Part shown: positions 23,551 to 31,624 of the stretch, in pieces
How the letters are laid out: every line of letters starts with the position of its first letter
How positions within the stretch are numbered: position 1 is the stretch's first letter
Assembly: GCA_934527255.1 (NCBI GenBank)
Contig: CAKTAM010000009.1
Location: forward strand, 1-32,554
Direction of reading: 5' to 3'
From: an uncultured Oscillospiraceae bacterium
GTDB lineage: Bacteria > Bacillota > Clostridia > Oscillospirales > Ruminococcaceae
DNA: 32,554 bases
Made by a program: the position numbers and the translations under genes
Notes under the pieces: generated by a model
The model's database searches: none
The model's input: only the letters and a program-made list of their open reading frames with translations
Told to the model about the DNA's origin: nothing

Positions 23551-25170
23551 TCAGCCGCCCGCGCGGGAATCCAACAGCAAAATATCCGCCTCGATCACTG
23601 ATTGATCGTATGTGTGCAGAAACTCCATGCGGATGGTATCGCCCGGCCGGAACTGGCGCAGCTGTTCAGAGAGGTCATCCAGCGTGGTAAGCGTCACCCC
23701 GTTGGCCGTCAGAATAACGTCGCCCGCCGCGATGCCGTGATTGAGCAGGTCGCTGTAATCCTGAATGGAGGCGATGTACAGGCCCTGGCTGGGCAGCCCG
23801 TTTGCCGGGCCGTTGGAAGCATCCAGCGCAATGACCGTAATGCCCAGCACGGCGCGATCCCGCACATAGCCGTACTGGATGAGGTTGTCAATGATGGGCT
23901 GCGCCTCGTTCACCGGAATGGCAAAGCCGATGCCCTCGTACCCGGTACGGACGATCTTGGAGGAGTTGATGCCGATCACCTGTCCCCAGACGTTGAGCAG
24001 CGGCCCGCCCGAGTTGCCGGGGTTGATGGCGGCATCCGTCTGCAGGGCCGTCAGCACCGCCGTGCTGCCGTCGGAGAGGGTAAAGGGGATCTCACGGTTT
24101 TTGCCCGAGATGATGCCCTGTGAAACGCTGCCCGTCAACCCGCCGGGGTTGCCGATGGCAATGGCACGCTCGCCCACCACGACCTGGTCGGAGTTGCCGA
24201 ACTGCGCGGGCTGCAGCCCCTCCGCATTGATCTTGATGACCGCGAGGTCGGTCTTTTCGTCATAGCCCAGCACCTTGGCGGTGTACCGCGTTTCGTCGCG
24301 CAGCACCACGGTCAGGCCGGTGGCGTCGGCCACCACATGCGCATTGGTCACAATGTGGCCGTCCTCGCTCATGACAATGCCCGTTCCCGCGCCCACGGGG
24401 TCAATGCCGGTGCCGTCGTACACCAGAATGCCCACCACGCTGTCCTGCACCTGATCCACAATATACTGCGTGGTATAGCCGTTTTCCTCCTGCGGCACAT
24501 CGTACACCTGCAGGCGGGTTCTGTCGTCGCCCGGCTCCACCGGGCGCTGCTCGTCCTCCTGCACGCCGGGGCCGGGCATGGGCAGGGTCGCCGCATTGTT
24601 CTGCCCGGCATGGGCGATCAGTGCACTGAGCATCAGCAGGCAGGCAAGGCACAGGGACATCAGGCAGACGCCGATGCACAGGCCCCAGCCCCAGCTCTTT
24701 TTTGGGGGACGGACGTGCCGTGGGTTGTCATCGCTGCCGTCGTCCGGCGCCTCGCAGCACACGTTCTCCGGCCGGAAGATCGAGGCCTTTTCTCCCGCCT
24801 GCTTTTCTGCGTCCTGCGCCGCGCCGGGCTGCTCCGCCGTGCCGTGGGCCGCATTCTCCGGCGTGTCCGCAGCCGCCCCGACGGCCGCCGCTTTTGGTGC
24901 GGCATTGGCCGCTTCGCCGTCGGTCTCCGGGTCCTCCCCGGCGGGTGCGGCTGCATCCGTGGGCTGCGCGGCCGTCGGCCGGTTATCGGCTGGCTGCTCC
25001 GGGGCCTGCGCTGCGGTCGGCGCGGCATTCTCCGCAATCTTCGCCGCGGCAGCATCTGCCGCAACCGTCATCGCCGCATCGTACCCGGGCACAGCCTCAC
25101 TCGGCGGCAGATCATTCGCCTTCGGCGGCTGCGGCCCGCCCAGGCCGTTTTCCAATACTTCTTCTAACAT
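23551..25170 (-). CDS. HtrA/DegP-like membrane serine protease with PDZ domain
   Basis: The call is 539 residues from ATG 25170, with AGGAGG eight bases before. Residues 1-155 are an Ala/Pro/Glu/Asp-rich, low-complexity cytoplasmic region. One membrane span (about 161-187) follows, then an extracellular trypsin-like domain with catalytic His278 (TNAHVV), Asp308 (KTDLAV) and Ser387 (GNSGGP). A PDZ domain follows at about 430-530 (LYIASIQDYSDLLNHGIAAGDVI). HtrA proteases degrade misfolded exported proteins and respond to envelope stress. The gene is third after a response regulator and histidine kinase, a common arrangement in Firmicutes. The N-terminal extension is long for the family. Confidence 0.93.
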   Translation of the reverse strand: MLEEVLENGLGGPQPPKANDLPPSEAVPGYDAAMTVAADAAAAKIAENAAPTAAQAPEQPADNRPTAAQPTDAAAPAGEDPETDGEAANAAPKAAAVGAAADTPENAAHGTAEQPGAAQDAEKQAGEKASIFRPENVCCEAPDDGSDDNPRHVRPPKKSWGWGLCIGVCLMSLCLACLLMLSALIAHAGQNNAATLPMPGPGVQEDEQRPVEPGDDRTRLQVYDVPQEENGYTTQYIVDQVQDSVVGILVYDGTGIDPVGAGTGIVMSEDGHIVTNAHVVADATGLTVVLRDETRYTAKVLGYDEKTDLAVIKINAEGLQPAQFGNSDQVVVGERAIAIGNPGGLTGSVSQGIISGKNREIPFTLSDGSTAVLTALQTDAAINPGNSGGPLLNVWGQVIGINSSKIVRTGYEGIGFAIPVNEAQPIIDNLIQYGYVRDRAVLGITVIALDASNGPANGLPSQGLYIASIQDYSDLLNHGIAAGDVILTANGVTLTTLDDLSEQLRQFRPGDTIRMEFLHTYDQSVIEADILLLDSRAGG

Positions 25171-25208
25171 GTTGCTCTCCTCCTGCGTGCGCCGCCTGCG
25201 GCGGACGG

Positions 25209-26732
25209 TCAACGCCCTTTCATGCGGAATTTGCTCAGGCTGTATTTGCCGGTGCGCTCCTTTTTGGGGGGCGAAAGCTCCGGCCGGCCCTGCGGCAGGT
25301 CAAAGGTGAACGCCGTCCAGCTGGCCGAGTCGCTGTCGGCCCGGATGCTGCCGCCGCTGACCCCGATGAGCACCTTACTGATGTGCATGCCAAGCCCCGC
25401 CCCGCCCGCATGCAGGCCGCGGCTTTTGTCGCCCTTATAGAAGCGGTCAAACAGCAGGGGCAGCTGCTCGGCCGGTACCCCCTCGCCGGTATTGCGGATG
25501 GTGACATACACCCTGTCCTTGTCGGTATTGACCGACAGGTCGATCCTCCCGCCCGGCGGGGTAAACTTGATGGCGTTATCTACAATGTTGTACACCACCT
25601 GATAGATGAGGTCGCTGTCGGCATACACCAGCGTGCGCTGCGGCACATAGCCGCCCACGCCGATGCGCCCCTCCGTCAGGCGCTGCTCGTTGTTCATCAG
25701 CACCGCGCCCAGCGTCTCCCAGATGTCGTAATTTTTGGCGTTGACGACATACTCGCCCGCCTCCAGCTTGGTGATATCCAGCATGCTCTGGATGAGCCGG
25801 GTCAGCCGCCCGACCTCGTCGCTGACCAGCCCCAGATAGTGCGGGTACCGGTCGGGCGGGATCACCCCGTCCAGCATGCCGTCCACAAAGCCCTTGATGC
25901 TGGTCATGGGGGTGCGCAGCTCGTGCGCAATGTTGCCCATGAAGCTTTGCCGCGAACGGTCGATGGCCTCCAGGTTGGCCGCCATGGTATTGAAATTCTG
26001 CGCCAGCTGCGCCACCTCGTCGTTGCCGCCGTTTTTCAGCGAGATGCGGGTGCTGAAATCGCCCCGGCCGAAGCGGTCGGCCGCCTGCGAGATCTGCGAA
26101 AGCGGGCCGCTGATGCGCTGGGCCGTCGCCATGGCCATGGCCGCGCTGACCAGCAGCATCAGCACGCTGGCCCAGCCAAAGGCGAACACCAGGTCGGAAA
26201 AATAGCCGCGGAAGCGGCCCGCATCCGACAGCGCCAGCAGGTACCCGCCGCCGCCCACCGACTGAAAGCGGCTGCCCACCACATAGTAGCGGCGGCTGAG
26301 CAGCCCATCCAGATTGGAGGGGTGCTGCAGCGACACGCAGTCGTCAGTCTCCATACCGGCGTCGATCTTCTGCATGACGTCCACGGACAGCCGGTCGCCC
26401 TGCAGCTGCACCCCCGCGCTGTGGTAAAGAATGTTGCCGTCGACATCCGTCACCAGCAGCGTGCTGCCCGTGATCTCGCCCGCCAGGTCGGCCGAGCGGT
26501 TGAGCACCGCCTCCATCACCTGGCTTCCGGCATCCGTCGTCTCGGCCACCGTCATGACCTTGCTGACGCTTTGAACGGCCGCGCTGAGGTTCGCCCGGTT
26601 TTCACTGCGGAAATACTGGCTGACCAGCGTCAGAAAGATAGCCGCCAGCAGTACCATGCTGCTGATGACCACCAGCGAGACCGATTTGAAATAGCGCCGC
26701 GCGATGCTGCGCTTTTGTGCCGTGCGTTTCAT
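25209..26732 (-). CDS. Sensor histidine kinase
   Basis: This 507-residue membrane kinase has two spans, about 17-39 and 182-203, framing an extracellular sensor domain of about 140 residues. HAMP follows at about 203-256. The dimerisation/phosphoacceptor helix carries NIAHELRTPMTSIKGF with His270. The ATP-binding domain shows the N box NIVDNAIKF (382-390), G1 box NTGEGV (the usual Asp is Asn414, as in several clostridial kinases) and GGAGLGMH (443-450). It senses an envelope signal and phosphorylates the response regulator encoded 6 bp upstream. Only a poor purine tract precedes the ATG, so translation probably depends on the upstream gene. Confidence 0.93.
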   Translation of the reverse strand: MKRTAQKRSIARRYFKSVSLVVISSMVLLAAIFLTLVSQYFRSENRANLSAAVQSVSKVMTVAETTDAGSQVMEAVLNRSADLAGEITGSTLLVTDVDGNILYHSAGVQLQGDRLSVDVMQKIDAGMETDDCVSLQHPSNLDGLLSRRYYVVGSRFQSVGGGGYLLALSDAGRFRGYFSDLVFAFGWASVLMLLVSAAMAMATAQRISGPLSQISQAADRFGRGDFSTRISLKNGGNDEVAQLAQNFNTMAANLEAIDRSRQSFMGNIAHELRTPMTSIKGFVDGMLDGVIPPDRYPHYLGLVSDEVGRLTRLIQSMLDITKLEAGEYVVNAKNYDIWETLGAVLMNNEQRLTEGRIGVGGYVPQRTLVYADSDLIYQVVYNIVDNAIKFTPPGGRIDLSVNTDKDRVYVTIRNTGEGVPAEQLPLLFDRFYKGDKSRGLHAGGAGLGMHISKVLIGVSGGSIRADSDSASWTAFTFDLPQGRPELSPPKKERTGKYSLSKFRMKGR

Positions 26733-26738
26733 GTTTTA

Positions 26739-27446
26739 TCAGCCCTGCTCCAGCGATTCAAACTTGTAGCCCACGCCCCAGACGGTTTTCAGGCTCCATT
26801 TGTCGCTGACGCCCTCCAGCTTTTCCCTCAGGCGCTTGACGTGCACATCAATGGTGCGGCTGTCGCCGTAATAATCAAAGCCCCACACCTCGTCCAGCAG
26901 CTGGTTGCGGGTGTACACCCGGTTGGGGTGCGACGCCAGAAAATACAGCAGCTCCATCTCCTTGGGCGGCGCCTCCACCACCTTGCCGTCAATGCGCAGC
27001 TCATAGCGGTTCAGGTCGATGCGCAGCTTGTCAAACTCGACAATGTTCTCCGCCGGGGCATCCTTTTCCTTTGCGCCCTCCTGATAGCGGCGCAGCACCG
27101 CCTTGATGCGGGCCACCACCTCCTTGGTATCAAACGGCTTGACCACATAGTCGTCCGCGCCAAGCTCCAGCCCCAGCACCTTGTCAAAGGTCTCGCCGCG
27201 GGCCGTCAGCATGATGACGGGCACCTTGCTTTTTTCGCGCAGGCGGCGGCAGGTCTCCCAGCCGTCCACCCGCGGCATCATCACATCCAGCAGCACCAAC
27301 GACGGCTGCTCCTTATCAAACATCTCCAGCGCCTGCTCGCCGTCGTAGGCCTGCACCGTTTCAAAATCTTCCTTTTCCAGATAAAGACGCAGCAGCTCGC
27401 AGATGTTTTTGTCGTCATCCACGATCATGATTTTCTGTTTTGCCAT
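26739..27446 (-). CDS. OmpR/PhoB-family response regulator
   Basis: The 235-residue protein starts at ATG 27446, with AAAGGAG eight bases upstream. The receiver domain (4-118) has acidic residues IVDDDKN, phosphoacceptor Asp54 (LVLLDVMMP), Thr81 and Lys103 (VVKPFD). The winged-helix output domain (about 135-230) ends WGFDYYGDSRTIDVHVKRLR and VWGVGYKFE, as in PhoB/WalR-type regulators. It is first in the operon with the kinase and HtrA and probably controls that operon as well as other envelope genes. Confidence 0.94.
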   Translation of the reverse strand: MAKQKIMIVDDDKNICELLRLYLEKEDFETVQAYDGEQALEMFDKEQPSLVLLDVMMPRVDGWETCRRLREKSKVPVIMLTARGETFDKVLGLELGADDYVVKPFDTKEVVARIKAVLRRYQEGAKEKDAPAENIVEFDKLRIDLNRYELRIDGKVVEAPPKEMELLYFLASHPNRVYTRNQLLDEVWGFDYYGDSRTIDVHVKRLREKLEGVSDKWSLKTVWGVGYKFESLEQG

Positions 27447-27498
27447 GGAAATTTCTCCTTTCGCAGCCGCCTGCGCCGCGCGCAGGCTCTCCTTTTTC

Positions 27499-27504
27499 AT
27501 TGTA
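27499..27504 (-). promoter_or_regulatory. -10 element of the two-component operon
   Basis: TACAAT lies on the minus strand 52 bp before the start codon. No strong -35 is seen, but a T-rich tract lies upstream. A GCCTGCGC/GCGCAGGC hairpin (about 27466-27486) lies in the leader. Confidence 0.4.
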
Positions 27505-27553
27505 GCGGAAAGTTGTGAACAAAAAAAGCGGCAGTGGCAAAAAACACGCGGTC

Positions 27554-28261
27554 TTACCGGCGCTGACGGCCCTTTTTCCAGTTGGTCCACAGCGGCAGCG
27601 GCCCGCGGTACACCGCACTGGCCGTCGGGCCCAGCTGCTGGTCCAGATGATAGCGGCCAAAGCACCACTTCTGATACGACACGTTTTTCATCAGGCCGTC
27701 CAGATACAGCTCCAGTGCGTTTTCCTCATACAGCACGCTGTCGCGGTTGAGCTTGAGGAACCGCAGCAGGCGGGTGGGGCCGTCGTGCGTCAGAATAAAA
27801 TCGACCCGGTTCTGGCAGGCGGCCAGCGATGCGTCGCAGCGGGCGTAATCCTCCGGGCCGGGCAGCTCCTGCGGCCACCAGGTGATCCCCTCCTGCCGGG
27901 CCTCGCGGTCAAGGCTTTCGCCGCCGCCAAAGGCCAGCAGCGTATGCTTTTCGATGGTGTAGACCGCCCCGCGCTGCAGCCGGTACAGCCGGGGGCCCAG
28001 CTGCCACGCCTGCGCGCCCGCGTACTCCACCTGCGGGTAAGCGGCCAGACGGTCAAAATTTTCATGGCTGCCGTCCAGAAACAGCAGCTGATATCTGCGG
28101 CGGCCCAGCCATTTCAGCGCGCGCCGCTCGGCGGGGCTGTCATCCCACACAAAGCCGAAATCGCCCAGGACGATCAGCGTATCGCTGCGCCGCAGCCGCC
28201 GCACCGCCGGGGCGCGGAAGCGCGAAAGGTCGCCGTGGGTGTCGCTCATCACATAGATCAT
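27554..28261 (-). CDS. Calcineurin-like metallophosphoesterase
   Basis: This 235-residue cytoplasmic protein has the two-metal phosphoesterase motifs: SDTHGD with Asp7 and His9, LGDFGF with Asp34, GSHEN (65-68, with Ser for the usual Asn of GNHE) and LTHDGP with His159. The substrate is unknown; relatives act on cyclic nucleotides, dinucleotides or proteins. ATG 28261 has AGGAGA nine bases upstream. It is transcribed away from the carboxypeptidase gene, with which it shares an upstream region of 213 bp. Confidence 0.88.
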   Translation of the reverse strand: MIYVMSDTHGDLSRFRAPAVRRLRRSDTLIVLGDFGFVWDDSPAERRALKWLGRRRYQLLFLDGSHENFDRLAAYPQVEYAGAQAWQLGPRLYRLQRGAVYTIEKHTLLAFGGGESLDREARQEGITWWPQELPGPEDYARCDASLAACQNRVDFILTHDGPTRLLRFLKLNRDSVLYEENALELYLDGLMKNVSYQKWCFGRYHLDQQLGPTASAVYRGPLPLWTNWKKGRQRR

Positions 28262-28335
28262 TGGGCAATTCTCCTGTATTTGCACCGGCCCCAGCGAAAA
28301 AATGCGGCGGTTTTCCGCTTTTTTTTTGCCGGAGG

Positions 28336-28347
28336 ATATGGTAAAAT
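28336..28347 (+). promoter_or_regulatory. Candidate extended -10 promoter for the DD-carboxypeptidase gene
   Basis: TATGGTAAAAT holds an extended -10 (TG, one base, TAAAAT at 28342-28347). Only a T-run lies at the -35 distance. It is about 128 bp before the start codon. Confidence 0.4.
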
Positions 28348-28474
28348 GTAGAGAAAGCGCCGCGCCGCATCGTTTTTTCAAACGCGGGGCCGGACAGGCC
28401 GCCCGGCGGCCGCAGGCGCAGACGCTGTACGCTTTTATGATAGCATATTCCGGGAAAGGGGGCAAGGCCGTCCC

Positions 28475-29881
28475 ATGCGAAAGCTTCAAAAAAAGATCCT
28501 GCTGTGTTTTCTGGTGCTGGCAGGGCTGTCCTGCCTGTTTGCGGGCAGCGCCTCGGCCGCCTTCACTCCCCCCTTTGATGTCAATGCCGAGGAAGTGTAC
28601 ATGGTCAACCTGGACACCGGCGTGGTGGTCTATGCCAAAAACGAGACCACGCCGCGCGCCCCTGCCAGCCTGACCAAAATGATGACCAGCCTTCTGCTGC
28701 TGGAAAACGTTTCCGACCTGGACGGCACGCAGGTCACAGCCCCGGGCTATGTGTTTGACGAGCTGTACGGCCTGGGCGGCTCGACGGCGGACATCCGCCC
28801 CTATGAAACGGTGACCGCCCGCACTCTGCTGTACGCCATGCTGCTGCCCAGCGCCAACGAGGCCGCCAATATCACGGCCGATTATCTGGGCAACGGCAAC
28901 CTGGAGAATTTCTACTATACCATGAACGCCCGCGCCAAGCAGCTTGGCTGTGTCAACACCAATTTCACCAACGCACACGGGCTGTTCGGCATGGAAAACG
29001 ATCATTATTCCTGCGCGTATGATATGTACCTGATCGGCAAGGCCTGCTATGAGACGCCCGGCTTTATGGAGGCGGCAAGCAGCGAAAGGTACGATATGCC
29101 GTTCACCAACTATCACTCGACGCCGGAGTATGCCTCTTACCCCGACGCGGCCTATATCATCTACACCACCAACGCACTGCAGCGGCCCTCTTCGCCGCTG
29201 TACCGCAGCGACGTGCACGGGCTGAAGACCGGCAGCACGCCGGAGGCCGGATACAATCTGGTCTCCTCCGCCACCAAAAACGGCGAAACCTATCTGCTGG
29301 TGGTGATGGGCACGCCGTATGAAAAGGACGAATACGGCTACGGACTGGCCTTTTCGGTCTCCAGCCAGCTGTACGACTGGGCATTTGACAATTTCAGCGT
29401 TTCGCCCGCGCTGGATACCACGCAGCCGCTGCAGGAGGTCTCCGTCAAATACGGCGCCTCTGCCGATACGGTGCTGCTGTACCCGGAGGAGTCGTTTACC
29501 ACGCTGCTGCCGGATGAGGCGGACGAGACCGTGCTGCAGAAAACCTACCTGCTGCCCGACAGCGTGGCGGCCCCCATCCATGAGGGTGACGTGATCGGCG
29601 CCGTCCGGCTGAGCCTTGCCGGAGAGGAGCTGGGCACCGTCGCACTGGTCAGCCACAGCAATATTGAACGCAGCGAGCTGCTGTACACCGTCGCCCAGAT
29701 CAAAGGCTTTGTCAGCAGCCTGTACTTCCGCACGGTGGTGGTGCTGCTGGCCGTGCTGATCGTCGGCTATGCGCTGGCCATGCGGCGGCTGCAGCGCCGT
29801 CACCGCATGCGCACCACACGCGAGAGCACGGCGGAGGAGGAGCCGCCGCGGCCCTCCCGCCGCGGCAGGCCGCGGCGCTGA
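28475..29881 (+). CDS. dacA: D-alanyl-D-alanine carboxypeptidase (S11)
   Basis: The 468-residue protein has a signal peptide (1-28, ending SASA). It trims the terminal D-Ala from peptidoglycan stem peptides and so limits cross-linking. The penicillin-binding triads are all present: SLTK (65-68), SAN (126-128) and KTG (251-253). A C-terminal beta domain (about 305-415) follows. The protein then has a membrane span (about 425-445, VVVLLAVLIVGYALAM) and a highly basic cytoplasmic end, whereas classical members end in an amphipathic anchor. AAAGGGGG lies about twelve bases before the ATG, slightly far. It precedes the pncB gene on the same strand by about 130 bp. Confidence 0.93.
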   Translation: MRKLQKKILLCFLVLAGLSCLFAGSASAAFTPPFDVNAEEVYMVNLDTGVVVYAKNETTPRAPASLTKMMTSLLLLENVSDLDGTQVTAPGYVFDELYGLGGSTADIRPYETVTARTLLYAMLLPSANEAANITADYLGNGNLENFYYTMNARAKQLGCVNTNFTNAHGLFGMENDHYSCAYDMYLIGKACYETPGFMEAASSERYDMPFTNYHSTPEYASYPDAAYIIYTTNALQRPSSPLYRSDVHGLKTGSTPEAGYNLVSSATKNGETYLLVVMGTPYEKDEYGYGLAFSVSSQLYDWAFDNFSVSPALDTTQPLQEVSVKYGASADTVLLYPEESFTTLLPDEADETVLQKTYLLPDSVAAPIHEGDVIGAVRLSLAGEELGTVALVSHSNIERSELLYTVAQIKGFVSSLYFRTVVVLLAVLIVGYALAMRRLQRRHRMRTTRESTAEEEPPRPSRRGRPRR

Positions 29882-29931
29882 CGCCCAGGATAACGGTCAC
29901 CCGCACAAAGGCCGACGTCGGCGGCAGGTAT

Positions 29932-29995
29932 GCCGCCGGGCGGGGCTGGTGTGCTTTTTTCCAAGCCCGGCGGCAGCCCGGCTTTTGGCTTTTGC
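29932..29995 (+). terminator. Large hairpin between dacA and pncB
   Basis: GCCGCCGGGC (29932-29941) and GCCCGGCGGC (29965-29974) form a perfect 10-bp stem over a 23-base loop that contains T6, followed by GGCTTTTGGCTTTTGC. It may end dacA transcripts or attenuate pncB. Confidence 0.45.
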
Positions 29996-30013
29996 AAGAC
30001 AAGGAGCATTCGT

Positions 30014-31480
30014 ATGTATGTAAGCGACGAACGGAACATGACCCTGCTGATGGACTTTTACGAGCTGACCATGGCGTCGGGCTATTTTGATGCCGGGCGC
30101 ACCGAGGAGATCGCCGTATTCGATATGTTTTTCCGGCGCATTCCCGACGGCGGCGGCTTTGCCATCACCGCCGGTCTGGCGCAGTTTATCGAGTGCGTGG
30201 ACAACTTCCGCTTTACGCCCGGCGACATTGACTATCTGCGCGGCAAGGGCATTTTCAGCGAGGCTTTTCTGAATTATCTGGCCGATTTTCACTTTGCCTG
30301 CAACATCTGGGCCATCGAGGAGGGCACGCCGGTCTTCCCGGGTGAGCCCATCGTCACCGTCGAGGGTCCGGCCATCCAGGCGCAGCTGCTGGAAACCATG
30401 CTGCTGGTCACCTTCAACCACCAGTCGCTGATCGCCACCAAATCCAACCGCATCGTGCGCGCCGCACAGGGCCGCCCCATCATGGAGTTCGGCTCGCGCC
30501 GGGCACAAAGCTATGACGCCGCCGTGCTGGGCGCGCGCGCCAGCTATATTGCCGGCTGCAGCGGCACGGCCTGCGTGCTGGCCGACCGCGCCTTCGGCAT
30601 TCCGGCGCTGGGCACCATGGCCCACAGCTGGGTGCAGATGTTTGACAGCGAGTACGAGGCGTTTGCCGCCTACGCCCGGCGCTACCCCGACAACTGCATG
30701 CTGCTGGTGGATACCTACAACGTGCTGAAAAGCGGCGTGCCCAACGCCATCCGCGTGTTCGACGAGATCCTCAAGCCCATGGGCATCCGGCCCAAGGGCA
30801 TCCGCATCGACTCGGGCGACATCGCCTATCTTTCCAAAAAAGCCCGCCGCATGCTGGATGCCGCCGGTTACCCCGACGCCGGCATCTGCGCCTCCAACAG
30901 CCTGGATGAGTACATCATCCGCGACCTGATCGTACAGGGGGCCTGCGTGGACAGCTTCGGCGTGGGCGAAAACCTCATCACCGCCAAAAGCGACCCGGTG
31001 TTCGGCGGGGTGTACAAGCTGGTCGCCACCCGCGAGGGCGGCGTTTACACGCCGAAGATCAAGGTCAGCGAATCCATCGAAAAGCTGACCACGCCGCACC
31101 TGAAAAAGCTGTGGCGCATTTATGACAACGAGACCGGCAAGGCCATGGCCGACTACATCACCATTTATGACGAAACGGTGGACTGCAGCAACGGCATTGA
31201 GCTGTTTGATCCCAACGAGACCTGGAAACGCCGCACCTTTACCGATGTGCACTGCAAGCTGCTGCAGACGCAGATCTACGCCGACGGCCAGCGGGTGTAC
31301 GAATCGCCCAGCCTGCCCGAAATTCGCGCTTACTGCGCCGCCCAGATCAACACCCTGTGGGATGAGGTCATCCGCTTTGAAAACCCGCACCGGTATTATG
31401 TCGACCTGTCGCAGCGCCTGTGGGAGGAGCGTCAGCGCCTGCTGATGGAGACCCAAAAGCTGTCGCAGCAGACAAAATAA
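30014..31480 (+). CDS. pncB: Nicotinate phosphoribosyltransferase
   Basis: This 488-residue cytoplasmic enzyme joins nicotinate to PRPP, with ATP, to form nicotinate mononucleotide in NAD salvage. It shows LLMDFYELTMASGYF, FDMFFRRIPDGGGF, MEFGSRRAQSYDAAV, GTMAHSWVQMF with the probable phosphorylated His204, and KGIRIDSGDIAYLSKKAR with the phosphate-binding loop ASNSLDEYII downstream. Length is usual for the longer bacterial form. ATG 30014 has AAGGAG seven bases upstream. Its cosubstrate PRPP is made by the prs gene at 17661-18854, though the two are not linked in an operon. Confidence 0.95.
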   Translation: MYVSDERNMTLLMDFYELTMASGYFDAGRTEEIAVFDMFFRRIPDGGGFAITAGLAQFIECVDNFRFTPGDIDYLRGKGIFSEAFLNYLADFHFACNIWAIEEGTPVFPGEPIVTVEGPAIQAQLLETMLLVTFNHQSLIATKSNRIVRAAQGRPIMEFGSRRAQSYDAAVLGARASYIAGCSGTACVLADRAFGIPALGTMAHSWVQMFDSEYEAFAAYARRYPDNCMLLVDTYNVLKSGVPNAIRVFDEILKPMGIRPKGIRIDSGDIAYLSKKARRMLDAAGYPDAGICASNSLDEYIIRDLIVQGACVDSFGVGENLITAKSDPVFGGVYKLVATREGGVYTPKIKVSESIEKLTTPHLKKLWRIYDNETGKAMADYITIYDETVDCSNGIELFDPNETWKRRTFTDVHCKLLQTQIYADGQRVYESPSLPEIRAYCAAQINTLWDEVIRFENPHRYYVDLSQRLWEERQRLLMETQKLSQQTK

Positions 31481-31487
31481 ACCCTTT

Positions 31488-31526
31488 ACAGCCCGTGACC
31501 GCCCATGCCTTCACGGGCTGTTCTTT
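31488..31526 (+). terminator. Terminator after pncB
   Basis: ACAGCCCGTGA and TCACGGGCTGT form a perfect 11-bp stem, followed by TCTTTCCCC, a weak T-run. Confidence 0.65.
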
Positions 31527-31624
31527 CCCCCGTGTACCCTGCCGACGGCCGCGCGGCCATGCTGCGCGGCGGAAGGCTTCTTTCCCGTCAGTCCTGTATG
31601 TTTATCAAACGAGGTCCTGCCGTC

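Noticed and set aside
24702..27518. Plus-strand frame of 938 codons
   Set aside because: It lies opposite HtrA, the histidine kinase and the response regulator, all with intact motifs. It is a GC-rich shadow frame with Arg/His/Pro-heavy composition.
28262..29803. Minus-strand upstream extension of the metallophosphoesterase frame
   Set aside because: It is antisense to dacA. The phosphoesterase starts at ATG 28261 with a good ribosome binding site directly before its first motif.
29897..31456. Minus-strand frame of 519 codons
   Set aside because: It is antisense to pncB, a clear full-length enzyme.
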